From Jaltomata sinuosa (lineage: Eukaryota; Streptophyta; Magnoliopsida; Solanales; Solanaceae), in NCBI GenBank assembly GCA_003996215.1, contig QJPP01001914.1, forward strand, positions 1 to 64,000: a stretch of DNA of 64,000 nt, given 5' to 3'. Position 1 is the stretch's first letter; the number at the start of each line of letters is the position of its first letter. Below, one piece after another: positions 44,651 to 55,489 of this stretch. The translations under genes and the position numbers were made by a program. The notes below the pieces were generated by a model that saw only the letters and a list, made by a program, of their open reading frames with translations, did no database searches and had not been told where the DNA came from.

Positions 44651-46278
44651 ACACCCTCAACTTAGAATGTTTGCTTGTCCTCAAGCACCAAACAAAAAAC
44701 AAAACCAAACGACGCTTAAGTAGAAGAAAACCAGAAACTACAATGGCAACCTGATTCATTAAGCTTCTCCTTGATAGCTCAAAAACCAATGCATTTTATC
44801 AAAGTATCAGAACAACACGAGACGGATCCATGAGTGACAACACGATATTTACGAGTAAGCTAACATACACACCATACATTCAAACCAAGCAATTAGCAAT
44901 CCAGTCTACTCTAGTGCCCTCACAACAAAGAAGTCCCAAATCACACAAGATATCAATTTACACTCAGGGACTGGGAAACCACTCACTCTCACAAAGAAGT
45001 TCAAGCTGTACATGCACGATGCCATAGGCTTGCCCTTATTTTATATGCTTTGGCTTTCAAACGGATCAATTAGGATCACTATAGGGCTTTGGTAGGCTTG
45101 TAATATAGGCTTAGGGACGGGGATGGTACATTTGGGTAAATAGTGACTATCCCCTCCTTGAGACTACAATTACTTCATTATTTTCTCCACTTTTCAGTTC
45201 TTACTGGTTGCCTCTCTTATTCTCCTTTCTTTCACTCTTTTCCTACTTTTATCAAGCTTCAGGTGTGGCTTCTATTGCATTACTGCACTTTGTCTTTCCA
45301 TTCATTTTTCTTCTTTCTTTTCTTTTCATTCATCATTTTTCTTTCCTTTTTCTTTAGCAAGCCAACCACACCCAGTTTCTTTCTTTCTATTGCTAAACCA
45401 TTCTTTTCATACCCAACACTTCCTACTCACCCCTACAGTAGCCATCCCTCAACTTAGACTTTTAGCCTGAGTTGAGGTGTACGATGTCCAAGAAGGGACC
45501 AGGGCCAAAATAAAGATATATAGGAAACGGTAAAGTGAATAGGCTAACAATAAAAAGGTCCACTTTATGGCTCAAAGTTAGGGATCAAGTGGATTTCTTA
45601 GCATTTTGGTAGGTCATTTTGGATGAAGTGGACTAATTCAAAAAGGTCCTATGATCATGTCCCAACTAAACCATTCTATAACCTAAGCACGACTAACCAG
45701 GCAAGTTCTAGATCGCACAGTACAGTAAGAACGGATACTAAGAGGCTCACTTCACACATGGCACAGAGTTAAGGCTAAAATTTAGCTAACTACCGATTTC
45801 ATGCTTTAGCTTAAGCTACTTGTCTCATTTATATGCATGCTATCATTTACAAATCCACCTAAGTCGGTTCTAACACTTTGTTGCACAAAAAATTAGAGGG
45901 GTCTCCATTTTTCACAGAATTCTATTTCAAAAATAAAATCATGGTTGCAATTAGTTTCTAATTTGCTTCTACGAACACACTTCCTATACTAAACATGCCG
46001 GTTCAACAGAAATTAAAAATCCTTAGGGAAAGAACGCAAGCAAGAAAAACCCTAAGGATTTGGGTACCTTGTGAGTACCCTCATGGGTTGCCTCCCATGC
46101 AATGCTTGATTTAATGTCACGGAATGACGCGAGTGTTTTGGCTACTCAGACTTCGCCAAAACGCTCTATAAAAATACACCAGATGACCACACTGCCCCCA
46201 CCCCCTCTAAAAAGTGGTGCATTGTCCCCAATGCACAAAAAAATGATAAGCAAGGGATACTAGGCATACCTGTGGTGC
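44651..46278 (-). other. 3' internal non-coding region of the Athila-type element
   Basis: No gene is supported. On the minus strand it starts, after the ORF at 46279, with a GGGGCAGTGTGGTCATCTGG-like stretch. The tail motif (TGACATTAAATCAAGC, GGGAGGCAACCC) follows at about 46084-46135, related to that at 4877-4930. Then come about 1.4 kb of AT- and pyrimidine-rich sequence, and the AAGCAAACATTCTAAG block before the LTR. The frame at 45143-45457 is a Ser/Phe-rich low-complexity reading of a CT-rich tract. Confidence 0.5.
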
Positions 46279-47942
46279 CTAAGCGCCGTCATCGGGTGTA
46301 GCAGAAGTTGGGCCCTCTAACTCAGTGCCCGTAGATGTCTCCACAACAGAGGTTGCCTCTGCAGTCCTCTCAATCACATTAGCAGCTGCTCGGGCAGCGT
46401 CAATGTCACCAACTCCCACAATGGGGTCTAAAGAAGTTTCTTCCATCGGTACCGCCACACCACTCACGGAACCACCAGTCCCATTGCCATCAATCTTAAT
46501 TTGCTGCATAGCCAGGGACTCTTTTGTTGCTTTTTTCAGCTCTTTTTGGGCTCTCTTTGTGGCTCTCTCCTCTTTTTTCTTTTGTGAGTTTTGGCTAAGA
46601 GGAGCATCATCAGCTTGGACCCACTTGTCTTTGCTCTTCCTTTTTTTTTCGCTCAGTGGGATCAGGAGGTAATTCAGCTTCTTTTTCAAGCTCCTGTGCT
46701 GCTGCTGGGTCCAAGTTTGCCATTTGGAAGTCGGGGTATACAAAATCCCATAGATTGAGTGTGGGCTCTGGCGTGATCCGTGGCAAGACCACTGGAGCCT
46801 TAGCCTGAGAAGGCGGGGGATTATTCAATTTCTCAACATCGACTTTAAGCTCGGCAACTTCCTTTTTCAACTCTGTAAGCTCCAACACACCCATCTCTTT
46901 CAGTCTCTCATCCACCCTATCCTCCAATGCATCAATCCGAGCATTTATAATTAGAAATGGAGCTATGGCCCTTTGAATTGAAGCGTTCACAATTGGCTGG
47001 AACTGCGCTAAGAATGCCTTCATTTGTACTTTAAGCTCAATGGTCCTCTGGACCATGTCGACAAAATTTGCCGGATGGAAGGCAAAGATAGCATATGGAT
47101 CCTCTGTTGAAGGTGCTTCAGAGGCGAATGGACTAGCTGCAGCAGTAGATGGCCCAACTATGGTATGCTCGGACTGGCTGCCTTCTGGGGTGGGTCTTGG
47201 CGTAGGGGATGCGGTCCTTTCCGGTGTCAGGATATGTGCCTCAAGAGTAAGAGCCAATGGCTCAGAAGTACCGCTCAACCCCATCACTCGTGTCTCATCT
47301 TTGGAACACTCCAAATGGTGAGTCCTTGCAGCTCTTTCAGCCCTATCAACCCCTGCAAACTTCGAGACCTGTGCTTCTTCACACAACTCAGTGATCAAGC
47401 ATGGAAATGGGTAAGAAGAAGCTATTTTGGTAACTCAGTCCCGGATCTCCTCTGTGATGATTTGCCCAAAATTGAGGTTATACTTGGACATCAAAGAAGC
47501 CACTAGGATGCCCTTTCCAGAGTGAGTTGGTTGGCAGCACCCGTCGGCATGAGCCGGAGCCGTACTAGTGCCCACCAAAACTTGACCTCAAAAGAGAGAG
47601 AGGCTTTATGGATCTGCGACTTGTCTTGGCTGAGCCACATTGCTGTCCCAGTCGTAGTTAGGTGCTTGTCCAACCACTTTGTCCGCTTCTCCTCATGTTT
47701 CACCCGGTAGTCATAATCAATTGTTTCTATGGGTGCCTCATACTCTGGCCCGAAAAGAAATCTATTAATGGTCTCGGCCGAGATATTGATTGGGACACCC
47801 CTTACTGGGATGCTCTCAACAACGGGCAAGTCTGTAAATTTCTAGCCCTTTTTGCACAACCCTTCCTGGATGGCTTGATAATTGGTATAGAACTCTCTTA
47901 CGAGAGTTGGCTGAAAATCTGAGAGGGGCTTGCTAGTCCAGC
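46279..47942 (-). pseudogene. Transposase_32-type ORF, main part, interrupted by hAT insertion
   Basis: After the hAT element the frame continues with LSDFQPTLVREFYTNYQAI, then a TAG (47844-47842), IPVRGVPINISAETINRFLFG, TIDYDYRVKHEEKRTKWLDKHL, SFEVKFWWALVRLRLMPTGA (the Transposase_32-type domain), a one-base loss near 47508, NLNFGQIITEEIRD with TGA at 47437-47435, and YPFPCLITELCEEAQV. A Pro/Ser-rich stretch and a coiled coil (ALEDRVDERLKEMGV ... LKKEVAELKVDVEKL) follow. The frame breaks again in an A-run near 46640 and ends in a Lys-rich and acidic tail at 46279. The family has no proven activity. The position inside an Athila-like element suggests a retroelement-encoded accessory or Gag-like ORF rather than a DNA transposase. 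Confidence 0.75.
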
Positions 47943-47946
47943 CTAA

Positions 47947-48165
47947 GAGTGCCCGCCGGACCGGACCGGAATGGCCGGACCAGAATAGACCGGTACCGGA
48001 CCGGACCAGTACGACCAGTACGGAATGGTGACCGGTACCGGAATGAACCGAACCGGTTCAACCGGTATGGGTACCGGATTCCATCCCATTCCGGTTGAAA
48101 CCAGAATGGACCGGTATCGTACCGGAATGGAACCGGAATGGGCCGGACCGGTTTACCGGAATTTT
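47947..48165. repeat. Left subterminal GGACCGG array of the hAT element
   Basis: The stretch is built of repeated, overlapping GGACCGG, GTACCGGA and GGAATGG units in both orientations, ending near 48165 where AT-rich sequence starts abruptly. Subterminal arrays of short motifs in both orientations are binding sites for the transposase in characterised hAT elements such as Ac. A matching array occupies the other end. Confidence 0.8.
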
Positions 48166-48775
48166 ATTTTTATTTTTTTTTAAATTTTTTTATTTTGAAT
48201 TTCAAACTAAATTTTCAAGTGATAACTTATAACTTAAAAGTTTTTATAATTTATAACTTAAAAGTTAAATAGTTAATTATGATTTAAAATTTTATAACTT
48301 ATATAAATTATATTTGAAGTTTATTAGTTTGTTAAAGTTTTTGTTTTTTAAAGTTTTTTAATTTATAAGTTTTATTTCTTTTAATTGAATTTTGATTAAG
48401 TTTATAGTTTATATATGTTTTCTAAGTTATATATTTGAAATGTTTTAGTTTGTTTAATGTTTTTTATTTTTTTAAGTTTTCAATTTATAAGTTTCTGTTT
48501 TGAAGTCTATTAGTTTATGTTTTAGTTTATTTTTTTAAGTTTTCAATTTATAAGTTTGTTGTTTATTTTTTTAAGTTTTCAATTTATTAGTTTATGTTTT
48601 CAATGAATAAAAGTATAAAACTATAAAAGTATAAAACAATGATAAAAATTAAAAAAAAATCAATTTATTTAAAATTTCAAACTAATATTACAATTTACAA
48701 CTATTAGTAAAGCGCCTAATTTACGCAGCCACCTTCTAGGAAGGGTTCTGTTTCAACTAAGCCTCGAATGTAATA

Positions 48776-51243
48776 CTAATAGTTGTATAGATTTATAAAT
48801 TTATCTTCTAAACTTTGTAAAGTTTCAGCTTCTTCAACCTCAATTCCTGGTAAAGTTGCTTGACGATCTTCAAGTTCAGCGCCATCATCACTATCAAATC
48901 CAATGAGGTTATCTATGGCTTGTTCTGCTACTTTTTGCAACTTTGGTCTTCCAACGTTTCTTCGCTCGGCGTTGATCCAATCTCTAAACAACACCGATAC
49001 CTCCAAACTGTCTTCTGCCAAGGAATATCTATGGTCTCCAATTTAAAATCTTGCCGCGCTGAAAGCTTGCTCCGAAGCAACTGATGATCCTTGAATAACT
49101 AGCACGTCTCTCACCATCTTGCTAAGTTTTGGAAAGTGTTCTTCACGAGATTTCCACCAATCCAATAGTTGTGGTATGCCATCCGTAGTTGGAATATTAT
49201 CAACACTCTGTTCAAGATACTTAGAAAATTCACACTTATTAGAAAAATCAAGACCAAGTTGTGATCTTGCTTTACCATGGACACCTGATCTCGACGTACA
49301 AGTTTGAGGGGCATGATCAAGATTTTCTAAGGTCACAGTATATTTGTCATACATTTCCTTAGCCCAAATTTTAATACTATCTTGACATGTTATTAAATCC
49401 GGTGTTTCTTGTGGTGAAATATCTAAATTAGTATAAATTTCTCTAACTAAAGCTTTTGCACCAACTTCTTTATATTCCGGGTTAAAAAGAATTGCAGTTA
49501 AATAAATTTGTGGAATAGGAAAAAAATATTTTTTAAATTTTTTAATCATAGCTTCAATAGAATCTTTAAAATATGAATTTTGTTTATAGATAGCAAAAAT
49601 GCATGAAATATTCCAAATATGTATTAAAATTTCACTAATAGTAGGATAATATGTTCCAGAAAAAATTTTGGTAGCATCAAAAAATGATTTTAAAAAGACT
49701 TTAAGTGCTTCTACTGCATCCCAATCACTGTCCGCAAGTTTATCATCAGGATAAGCATTATGACTATTAAACATCATAGTAATAGGTTTTTTATACTTAT
49801 AAGCAACTTCAAGCATTTCATAAAAAGAATTCCATCTAGTTTTAACATGTTTTGGAACTTTTCTAAATGGAACTTCACACAATTTACAAAAATCTTTATA
49901 TTGTTGAATTCTACTATTATTATTCATATGAAAAATCCAAAAAAATGCATTTTCAACTTTATCAATACAACTATCAAATACCCTAATACCATCTTTCACA
50001 ACTAAATTTAATATATGTGCACCACATTTGATATGAAAAGTACATTTACTAATTGGACAAAGTCTAGTTTCTAGCATAGTCATAGCATTTAAATTAGCAG
50101 AAGCAATATCTAAAGTAATACTAATCACTTTATCAGTAAGATAAAAACGTTGCAAAATTTTTAATACACTTGAAGAAATATAAGCACCAGTTTTTTTGTG
50201 TTCACAAATTTTATAAGCGATAATTCTTTTTTGCATTATCCATTTATAATCAATCCAATGTGCAGTAACAGTTAAATAATCAAATCCGTTAGGACTACGA
50301 CCCATATCAGTGGTAATAGAAGCCCTACAATCCATCATATAAAAATATTTACGAAGATATTGCATATGTTTTTCATAAAATTCAAAAATATCTCTTTTTA
50401 CCATGCTTCTTGTAATACCTTCAAAACTGGGATAAAATGTATCCCGAATATATCTTATAAAACCATCATGTTCTCCAAAATTAAAAGGCAAACCATAAAC
50501 AACAACCATTTTAGCAAAATTTTCACGATCACGGTCCCTATTATAGGGCCGTTGTGAAACATGACCAGCAGGATTTGAAGGATTTAGTGAAGTTTGAATC
50601 ATGTTTGACCCGCCAACAGAAGGTCCAACGCTAGAGCCAGCATCACCTTGACTAGCTAGATATGCTTGCCACTCTCTCGGATGTTTCTTAAGCAAATGAG
50701 TTTTTAACCCCCCAGTCGAACCTCCACTAGCACCAGATACATATTTCCAACTTTGTTTACAAATACGACACGTAGACACAGTTTTTTCTTCATTTAAAAA
50801 ACAAAATTTCCACACAGCTGATTTTAAAGGACGTTGTGGTTTGGTCTTACCCCTCACTGGAGCAATAGGGGGGAGATCAGCTCTAACTTGAGGATTATCC
50901 TGAGTTGGAGCTTGGGGAATAGTGGGGGCGGGGGCAATAAAGGGACTAGTCGGTGTATCAGTTTCTTCTAAATCATCATCCTCATGCATTTCTACTTCTT
51001 CATTTAATTCATCTTCTAAATCATTATACATTCTTTCATAAGCTTCGTTGGGAATAGGGTCATCCGTAGTAAATGGAAAATTAGTTTCATTAACATGTGT
51101 AAATTCATTTGTATTAAATCTAACTTGAGGAAGAGCAGGGCGGAGAGAAGAACTAGAAGACCACTACCTATTTTACCCTTCACATAACTTTTTGTTCTTG
51201 AAATAATACCTTTTTTACCGGATTTTTTTTGAGATGGATCCAT
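48776..51243 (-). pseudogene. hAT transposase, one nonsense codon and one N-terminal frame break
   Basis: The start is the ATG at 51243 (MDPSQKKSGKKGII). The frame changes near 51165-51150 and then stays open for 662 codons (51031-49043) and, after one TAA, to 48776. Counting from the internal Met at 51031, a BED zinc finger covers residues about 70-120 (Cys88, Cys91, His112, His117; STCRICKQSW and LKTHLLKKHP). The RNase H-like core includes ITTDMGRSPNGFDYLTVTAHWID and FHIKCGAHILNLVVKDG. The hATC dimerisation region (DGIPQLLDWWKSREEHFP, VLVIQGSSVASEQAFSAARF) follows. The TAA at 49045-49043 falls between AARF and IGDHRYS, where relatives have Gln, so CAA to TAA. The tail continues AEDSLEVSVLFRDWIN. 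About 75-80 residues would be lost, including the end of hATC. Confidence 0.9.
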
Positions 51244-51594
51244 AATATAATAAAATATAAAATTAGCAAATTAAAATAAACAAATCACAAGTTCACAAAT
51301 CACAAATTCACAAATAAATCACAACTAATAAACAAGAATAAAAATTTAAAAATTAAAGAGTGGAACGAATATACCAAACGTCTCCCGTAAAAACAGACGA
51401 TTATAACTGAAATTTGAAGAAGATTGCTCCTCCAAAATTCACCAAATTATACTTCACTTGCAAAATAATAACAATAATTATAGAATTTGTAAATATTAAG
51501 AGATGAAAATTGAGAGAGAATGAGAGTTGAATGGATGAATAAAAATTAAAAGAGACAGGGGTATTTATAATGAAAAAATAGGAGGGGAGCTATT

Positions 51595-51596
<2 letters not shown>

Positions 51597-51657
<61 letters not shown>
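51597..51657 (+). repeat. Uninterrupted run of 61 G
   Basis: Position 51597 to 51657 is G only, flanked by TATTGA and CTAAAA. It lies between the transposase start and the right subterminal array of the hAT element. It gives a spurious polyproline frame on the minus strand. It could be real microsatellite expansion or an assembly or basecalling artefact; see the findings. Confidence 0.95.
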
Positions 51658-51727
51658 CTAAAATTGTCGTTGGGTGGCTGAAATAGCCGTTACCCAACGG
51701 CTTTAAACGTTTAAAAAAAAAAAAATC

Positions 51728-51950
51728 CCGTTGACCGGTTGATCGGTTGACCGGACCGGACTGGACCGGAACCGGTTTGTCACCGGTATGAACCGGTATC
51801 GGTTTGCCGGTATGGATCGGTAATTCCGGTCCATTCCGGTACCAGTACCGATCCATTCCGATCAATTTCGGTACGTTCCGGACCGGTATGGACCGGTACC
51901 GGTACCGGAATGGACCGGAATGGTACCGGTCCGTACCGGTCCGGCGGCCA
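51728..51950. repeat. Right subterminal GGACCGG array of the hAT element
   Basis: This is the counterpart of 47947-48165, with units such as GGACCGG, ACCGGTATGAACCGGTATCG and GTACCGGAATGG in both orientations, running into the right terminal inverted repeat. The array is about 220 bp long, nearly the same as at the left end. Confidence 0.8.
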
Positions 51951-51956
51951 CCCTTA

Positions 51957-52068
51957 GTCCAGCTCCAGCCCAACCTGTAATGTCGGAAGTATGCATCCAT
52001 CTTGGGGAAGTTCTTCAATTTAAAAGGGTCTATTCTCCACTCTTTTGTGATCATGCCAAAGTAATGCC
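51957..52068 (-). pseudogene. Transposase_32-type ORF, N-terminal piece
   Basis: This piece reads MITKEWRIDPFKLKNF and KMDAYFRHYRLGWSWT on the minus strand and is then cut by the hAT element. The frame continues at 47942. Upstream of about 52068 the reading is lost where a plus-strand LTR fragment begins, so the true N-terminus of the ORF is gone. Confidence 0.7.
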
Positions 52069-52785
52069 TTTATATTGGGTCCTTTCGATGGGGCGGATAC
52101 ATCGGATTCCATATAGCTCACATGGTCTATGTCAGTTAGAGAACCTCCCACATAAACAGTTTATGATTAAAGTTGCATTTGACTCTAAATCAGATTTCAG
52201 ACTTATTACTTATGCTTACGCTTCGGCTTTTGATATTTTTAGAGTCATTGCATTCAGTTATCCTTTAAAAGCATGATTTTAGTTATTCAAGCATACTTAG
52301 CATATTTTCACTATGTTCATGCATTGCTCGCATACTTAGTATATTCCATAGTACTAACGCATATTGTGTTACATCCTTTTATGATGCAGACTCAGGTGTT
52401 CCTTCACAGGCTCATGGCTAGAGATCCGGCCACTCCTATTTTAGCTTTTGGTGAGTCCTCATGGTCCGACGGCTAGGCTACCCTTCAGTTTATGTTTCCT
52501 TCTCTATTTTTAGACGTTCGAGTTAGTTGAGGGTGTTGTCCCAACAACTCTCTATGATAGTATTAGAGGCTTTTCAGACATAGACCTTATGAGATGATTT
52601 CTGAGTTGTATTTCCTATTCGACTCTATATTTATGATATGTCTTCCAGTTTTGGATTTACGTTGATGTTTCCGCTATATCTTATTTCTTTGTTATGCTTG
52701 AGAATGCTATGACCAAGGGTTAGCTTGGGATCCTTGTAGTCCCGAGTTCCGTGTTACGTCTAGGGGGTAACCTCGGGGCATGACA
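52069..52785 (+). mobile_element. 5'-truncated chromovirus LTR
   Basis: The right edge at 52785 reads GTCTAGGGGGTAACCTCGGG then GCATGACA, a standard 3' terminus of Solanaceae Ty3/gypsy LTRs. No LTR start is present at the left, where the Transposase_32 ORF is cut. To the right the CACTA coding sequence starts with no gap, so the LTR or its parent element inserted in the CACTA element and then lost its left part in a rearrangement. The frames at 51920-52276 and 52273-52476 are not genes. Confidence 0.55.
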
Positions 52786-53572
52786 CGCCACCTCCATCAC
52801 TTTCAGGACATCAGATTTGGGAGAGAGTTAGTCAGTTACCTAAAATTATAGATTTGGGAGAGAGTTCTAGACTTCTTGGATATGGTGTTGAACATAATTG
52901 GACCAAACAAAGCATATTTTAAGAGTTACCGTATTGAAAGGATAATCTTCTATGACATAATCTTGATGTGATGCACATTAAAAAAAATTATTTTGATATT
53001 TGTTTAACACAGTGATGGATGTTAAGGGCAAGACAAAAGACAATCCAAAAGCTAGAATGGACTTAAAGGAATATTGTAGGATAAAGGAGTTGTGGTTGCA
53101 GGAAATGGGAAATAGTGAAGTGGTTAATCCCAAGACAAGTTTCTCATTCACGTTGGATGAGAAACGAAAAATTTGTGAGTGGGTGAAGAATTTGAGAATA
53201 CCTGAGGGCTATGCTTCGAATTTGAAAAAAAGGTCATATATAAATGAAGGAAAATTAATTGGTATGAAAAGCCATGATTGTCATGTTTTCATGGAAACTT
53301 TGATTCCTATCGCATTTAACCACCTTCCCGATAAGATATGAAAATCAATCACAGAGATAAGTCTATTCTTCAAAGATTTGTGTTCTAATACTTTGTTGGA
53401 GAGTAGCTTGGAAAGGATGCAACAAAATATTCATGTCATCACCACTAAGTTGGAGAAGATCTTTCCATGTGGCTTTTTTGATTTGATGGAGCATCTTCTA
53501 ATTCACCTTATAGAAGAGGCACTCCTTGGGGGCTCAGTTCAAACAAGGTGGATGTATCCATTCGAGAGGTAA
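52786..53572 (+). pseudogene. CACTA TNP2-like transposase, C-terminal half with DUF4218
   Basis: The first part reads LSGHQIWERVSQL, then LLGYGVEHNWTKQSIF, a stop, and with a frame change HNLDVMHI...NYFD, the conserved 'HNLDVMHIEKN' motif of TNP2 proteins. From 53000 the frame is open: VMDVKGKTKDNPKARMDL, then the DUF4218 region HDCHVFMETLIPIAFNHLPDKI, TGA at 53339-53341 (Trp expected), SITEISLFFKDLCSNTL, KLEKIFPCGFFDLMEHLLIHL and TRWMYPFER. A GT at 53570 suggests a splice donor, with coding sequence resuming near 53660. TNP2 is the catalytic transposase of CACTA elements. Several stops make it inactive. Confidence 0.85.
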
Positions 53573-53654
53573 TGACCCTTTATTATTTTTGTTATTCTTT
53601 CTTAAATGTATTATATTAATTACTTAACATGCAATTATATATGACAATTGGCAA

Positions 53655-54945
53655 GTGCAAATAAACTATTAAGCAAATAGGAAAGATCGAAGGATCAATT
53701 TGTGAAGCTTATCTTGCAAGAGAAACTGCTCATTTTTATTCTTACTACTTCGAAAATAAAGTGCTATGTAAGAGAAATAGGGTCAATCGCAATGATGACG
53801 GTGATGGTGATCCTATGTTTGAACCGATTTCAATTCTTAATCAATCTGGGCGAGGATCTAAAAAGCATCAAAGGCGAGGTTTCACTAGTATTGAAAAATA
53901 ATCAGTTGTGACACATTTTGCTCAATTATCTCAAAATTTAACCATATCTTAAGTAAGTCTTGTTGAATGTGTTATCAAATTACATGAATTTAAATACTAA
54001 GTGTTAAACTAACGAAACATCTCAATGTACACTTAACAGTATATTCGTAAGCATATGAAGTAATGATGCCATATATACATACTTTTTCGATTGGCTGAGA
54101 AAATATGTAAGTGTGTAAAAGATCATTTACTCATTTACGCTTAATATTAAATCAACAAGTATAATATACTCATTTACTAAAATTTATTTGTACGTTTTTT
54201 ATGAACATAATACTGTCGAACATTCACAATTGGTGAGAGATGTTGCACTTGGGTATGAAAGTCAAATTCAGACGATGACTAAGTATTGTGTGAATGGTTT
54301 CAAGTTTCAATATGAAGAAGTTTCTAAGTATAAAAAAATTAATAGCGGAGTGTGCATTCAAGGTGATGTCTACAGTAATGGCCAAATTATTGAATATTAT
54401 GGTGTCATACAAAAGATTATTGAAGTTAGATATCCTGGTTGGTCAAAAAAAAAGATAGTTCTATTTCGGTGTAAGTGATTTGATCCTTCACATAGAGGTA
54501 CCAGAGTGAACCAACAACATAATATAATTAAAGTAAAGCACACGAGACAATATGATCGCTATGATCCTTTTATCATTGTACAAAATGTTAAGCAGGTGTA
54601 TTACGCTCCATATCCATTGTGCAGAGATAAGGTTGACTGGTGGGTGGTCATAAAAACTAAACCTGTGGGTAGGATTGAAATTGAGAATGTGCTAGATGTG
54701 GCGTACCAGAACGATGTCGCAGTTGTTCATCAAGCAGTGGATGTTGAGTTGGAAAACAATCTATAACATCCTCAACGCATATTAAAAGAAGTTTCTGATG
54801 ATGAGTTGATTGCCATCGCAAATCTTGAGGGACAAATAACTGAGGAGAAAGAATGGGACGATAAAACTGAAACAACTGATGAGGAAGAATGGGAGACTGA
54901 TAAAAATGAAACAAGTGAGGACGAAAATTGGGAGAATATGGACTA
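53655..54945 (+). pseudogene. CACTA transposase tail and DUF4216-type region
   Basis: The stretch 53655-53900 reads KQIGKIEGSICEAYLARETAHFYSYYFENK in the frame that completes the TNP2 C-terminus. From 54188 the frame is open as SQLVRDVALGYESQIQTM, then a DUF4216-like domain: EYYGVIQKIIEVRYPG, VLFRCK, TGA at 54476-54478 (Trp expected), FDPSHRGTRVN, DRYDPFIIVQNVKQVYYAPYP and DWWVVIKTKP. TAA at 54764-54766 (Gln expected) precedes an acidic Glu/Asp-rich tail to about 54945. The three visible stops all fit single C-to-T or G-to-A changes. The function of DUF4216 is not known; it is found next to TNP2 in many plant CACTA elements. Confidence 0.8.
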
Positions 54946-55489
54946 GTATGTAAATTTGTTTATACTTATGATTATGATTTTAATTTCTTAATACTTATGA
55001 TTATGGTTTTCTTTAATACTTATGATTTTCTTTATATATTTTAATGTAAATTTGAATACAGATGTCATCAGGTGATGGCAGATCGCACAACTTATGCCTA
55101 GGCAATTTCTGAGAGACAACAGATGGAGAAAGATAAAGATATGTGCAAGACTGTCGAGTATCTCAAAGAACAAGTGAATATATAGCCTAGTGATGGAGAG
55201 AAGCTTGTAGAGAGTACCGCTTAGATTCACTTTCTTTTAGTTTGCATTATCATTTTGACACTTTATTTATAATTTAAATTTCTTTTAAGTTTTAAAACAC
55301 TTTGTAGGTCCTTTGGATGGATCTTTTATGTGTTTAATGAATGTTTTACTTCATATTTAGTTTCTTGTTGATGTTGTAGTTGCTTTATTAATGTTGTGGC
55401 AGCAATTAGTGCTGGTTTGGGTTGTAATTGAATTAGTTTTGTAAATGGCAGGTGGTACATATTGAAAATGTAGATTTCTGCAGCTGGAA

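Larger units (their letters stand above)
47943..51956 (-). mobile_element. hAT DNA transposon (about 4.0 kb)
   Basis: The element is bounded by the direct repeat TAGTCCAGC (47934-47942 and 51955-51963); the 8-bp target duplication lies within it, with an ambiguity of one or two bases because of overlap with the ends. Terminal inverted repeats read TAAGAGTGCCCGCCGGACCGG (left) and TAAGGGTGGCCGCCGGACCGG (right, reverse complement), with two mismatches in 21. Inside each end are arrays of GGACCGG-type motifs. It encodes one transposase on the minus strand. Outside it, the Transposase_32 ORF joins seamlessly (RLGWSWT ... LSDFQPTL), which proves the insertion. About 48180-48720 is AT-rich with diverged AAGTTTTCAATTTATAAGTT repeats. 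Confidence 0.9.

Noticed and set aside
45143..45457. 104-codon Ser/Phe-rich frame that looks membrane-like
   Set aside because: It is a translation of a CT-rich tract in the non-coding 3' region of the Athila-type element.
46325..47506. Several plus-strand frames
   Set aside because: They are antisense to the Transposase_32 ORF and have no domains.
51590..52054. Minus-strand frame with a polyproline tail
   Set aside because: It runs from the Transposase_32 piece through the hAT terminal arrays into the 61-base homopolymer; it is a composite of unrelated sequence.
52785..53000. LTR fragment and CACTA gene read as one chimeric host gene
   Set aside because: The LTR terminus at 52785 is sharp and CACTA coding sequence begins immediately after it; it is an insertion junction, not a fusion gene.
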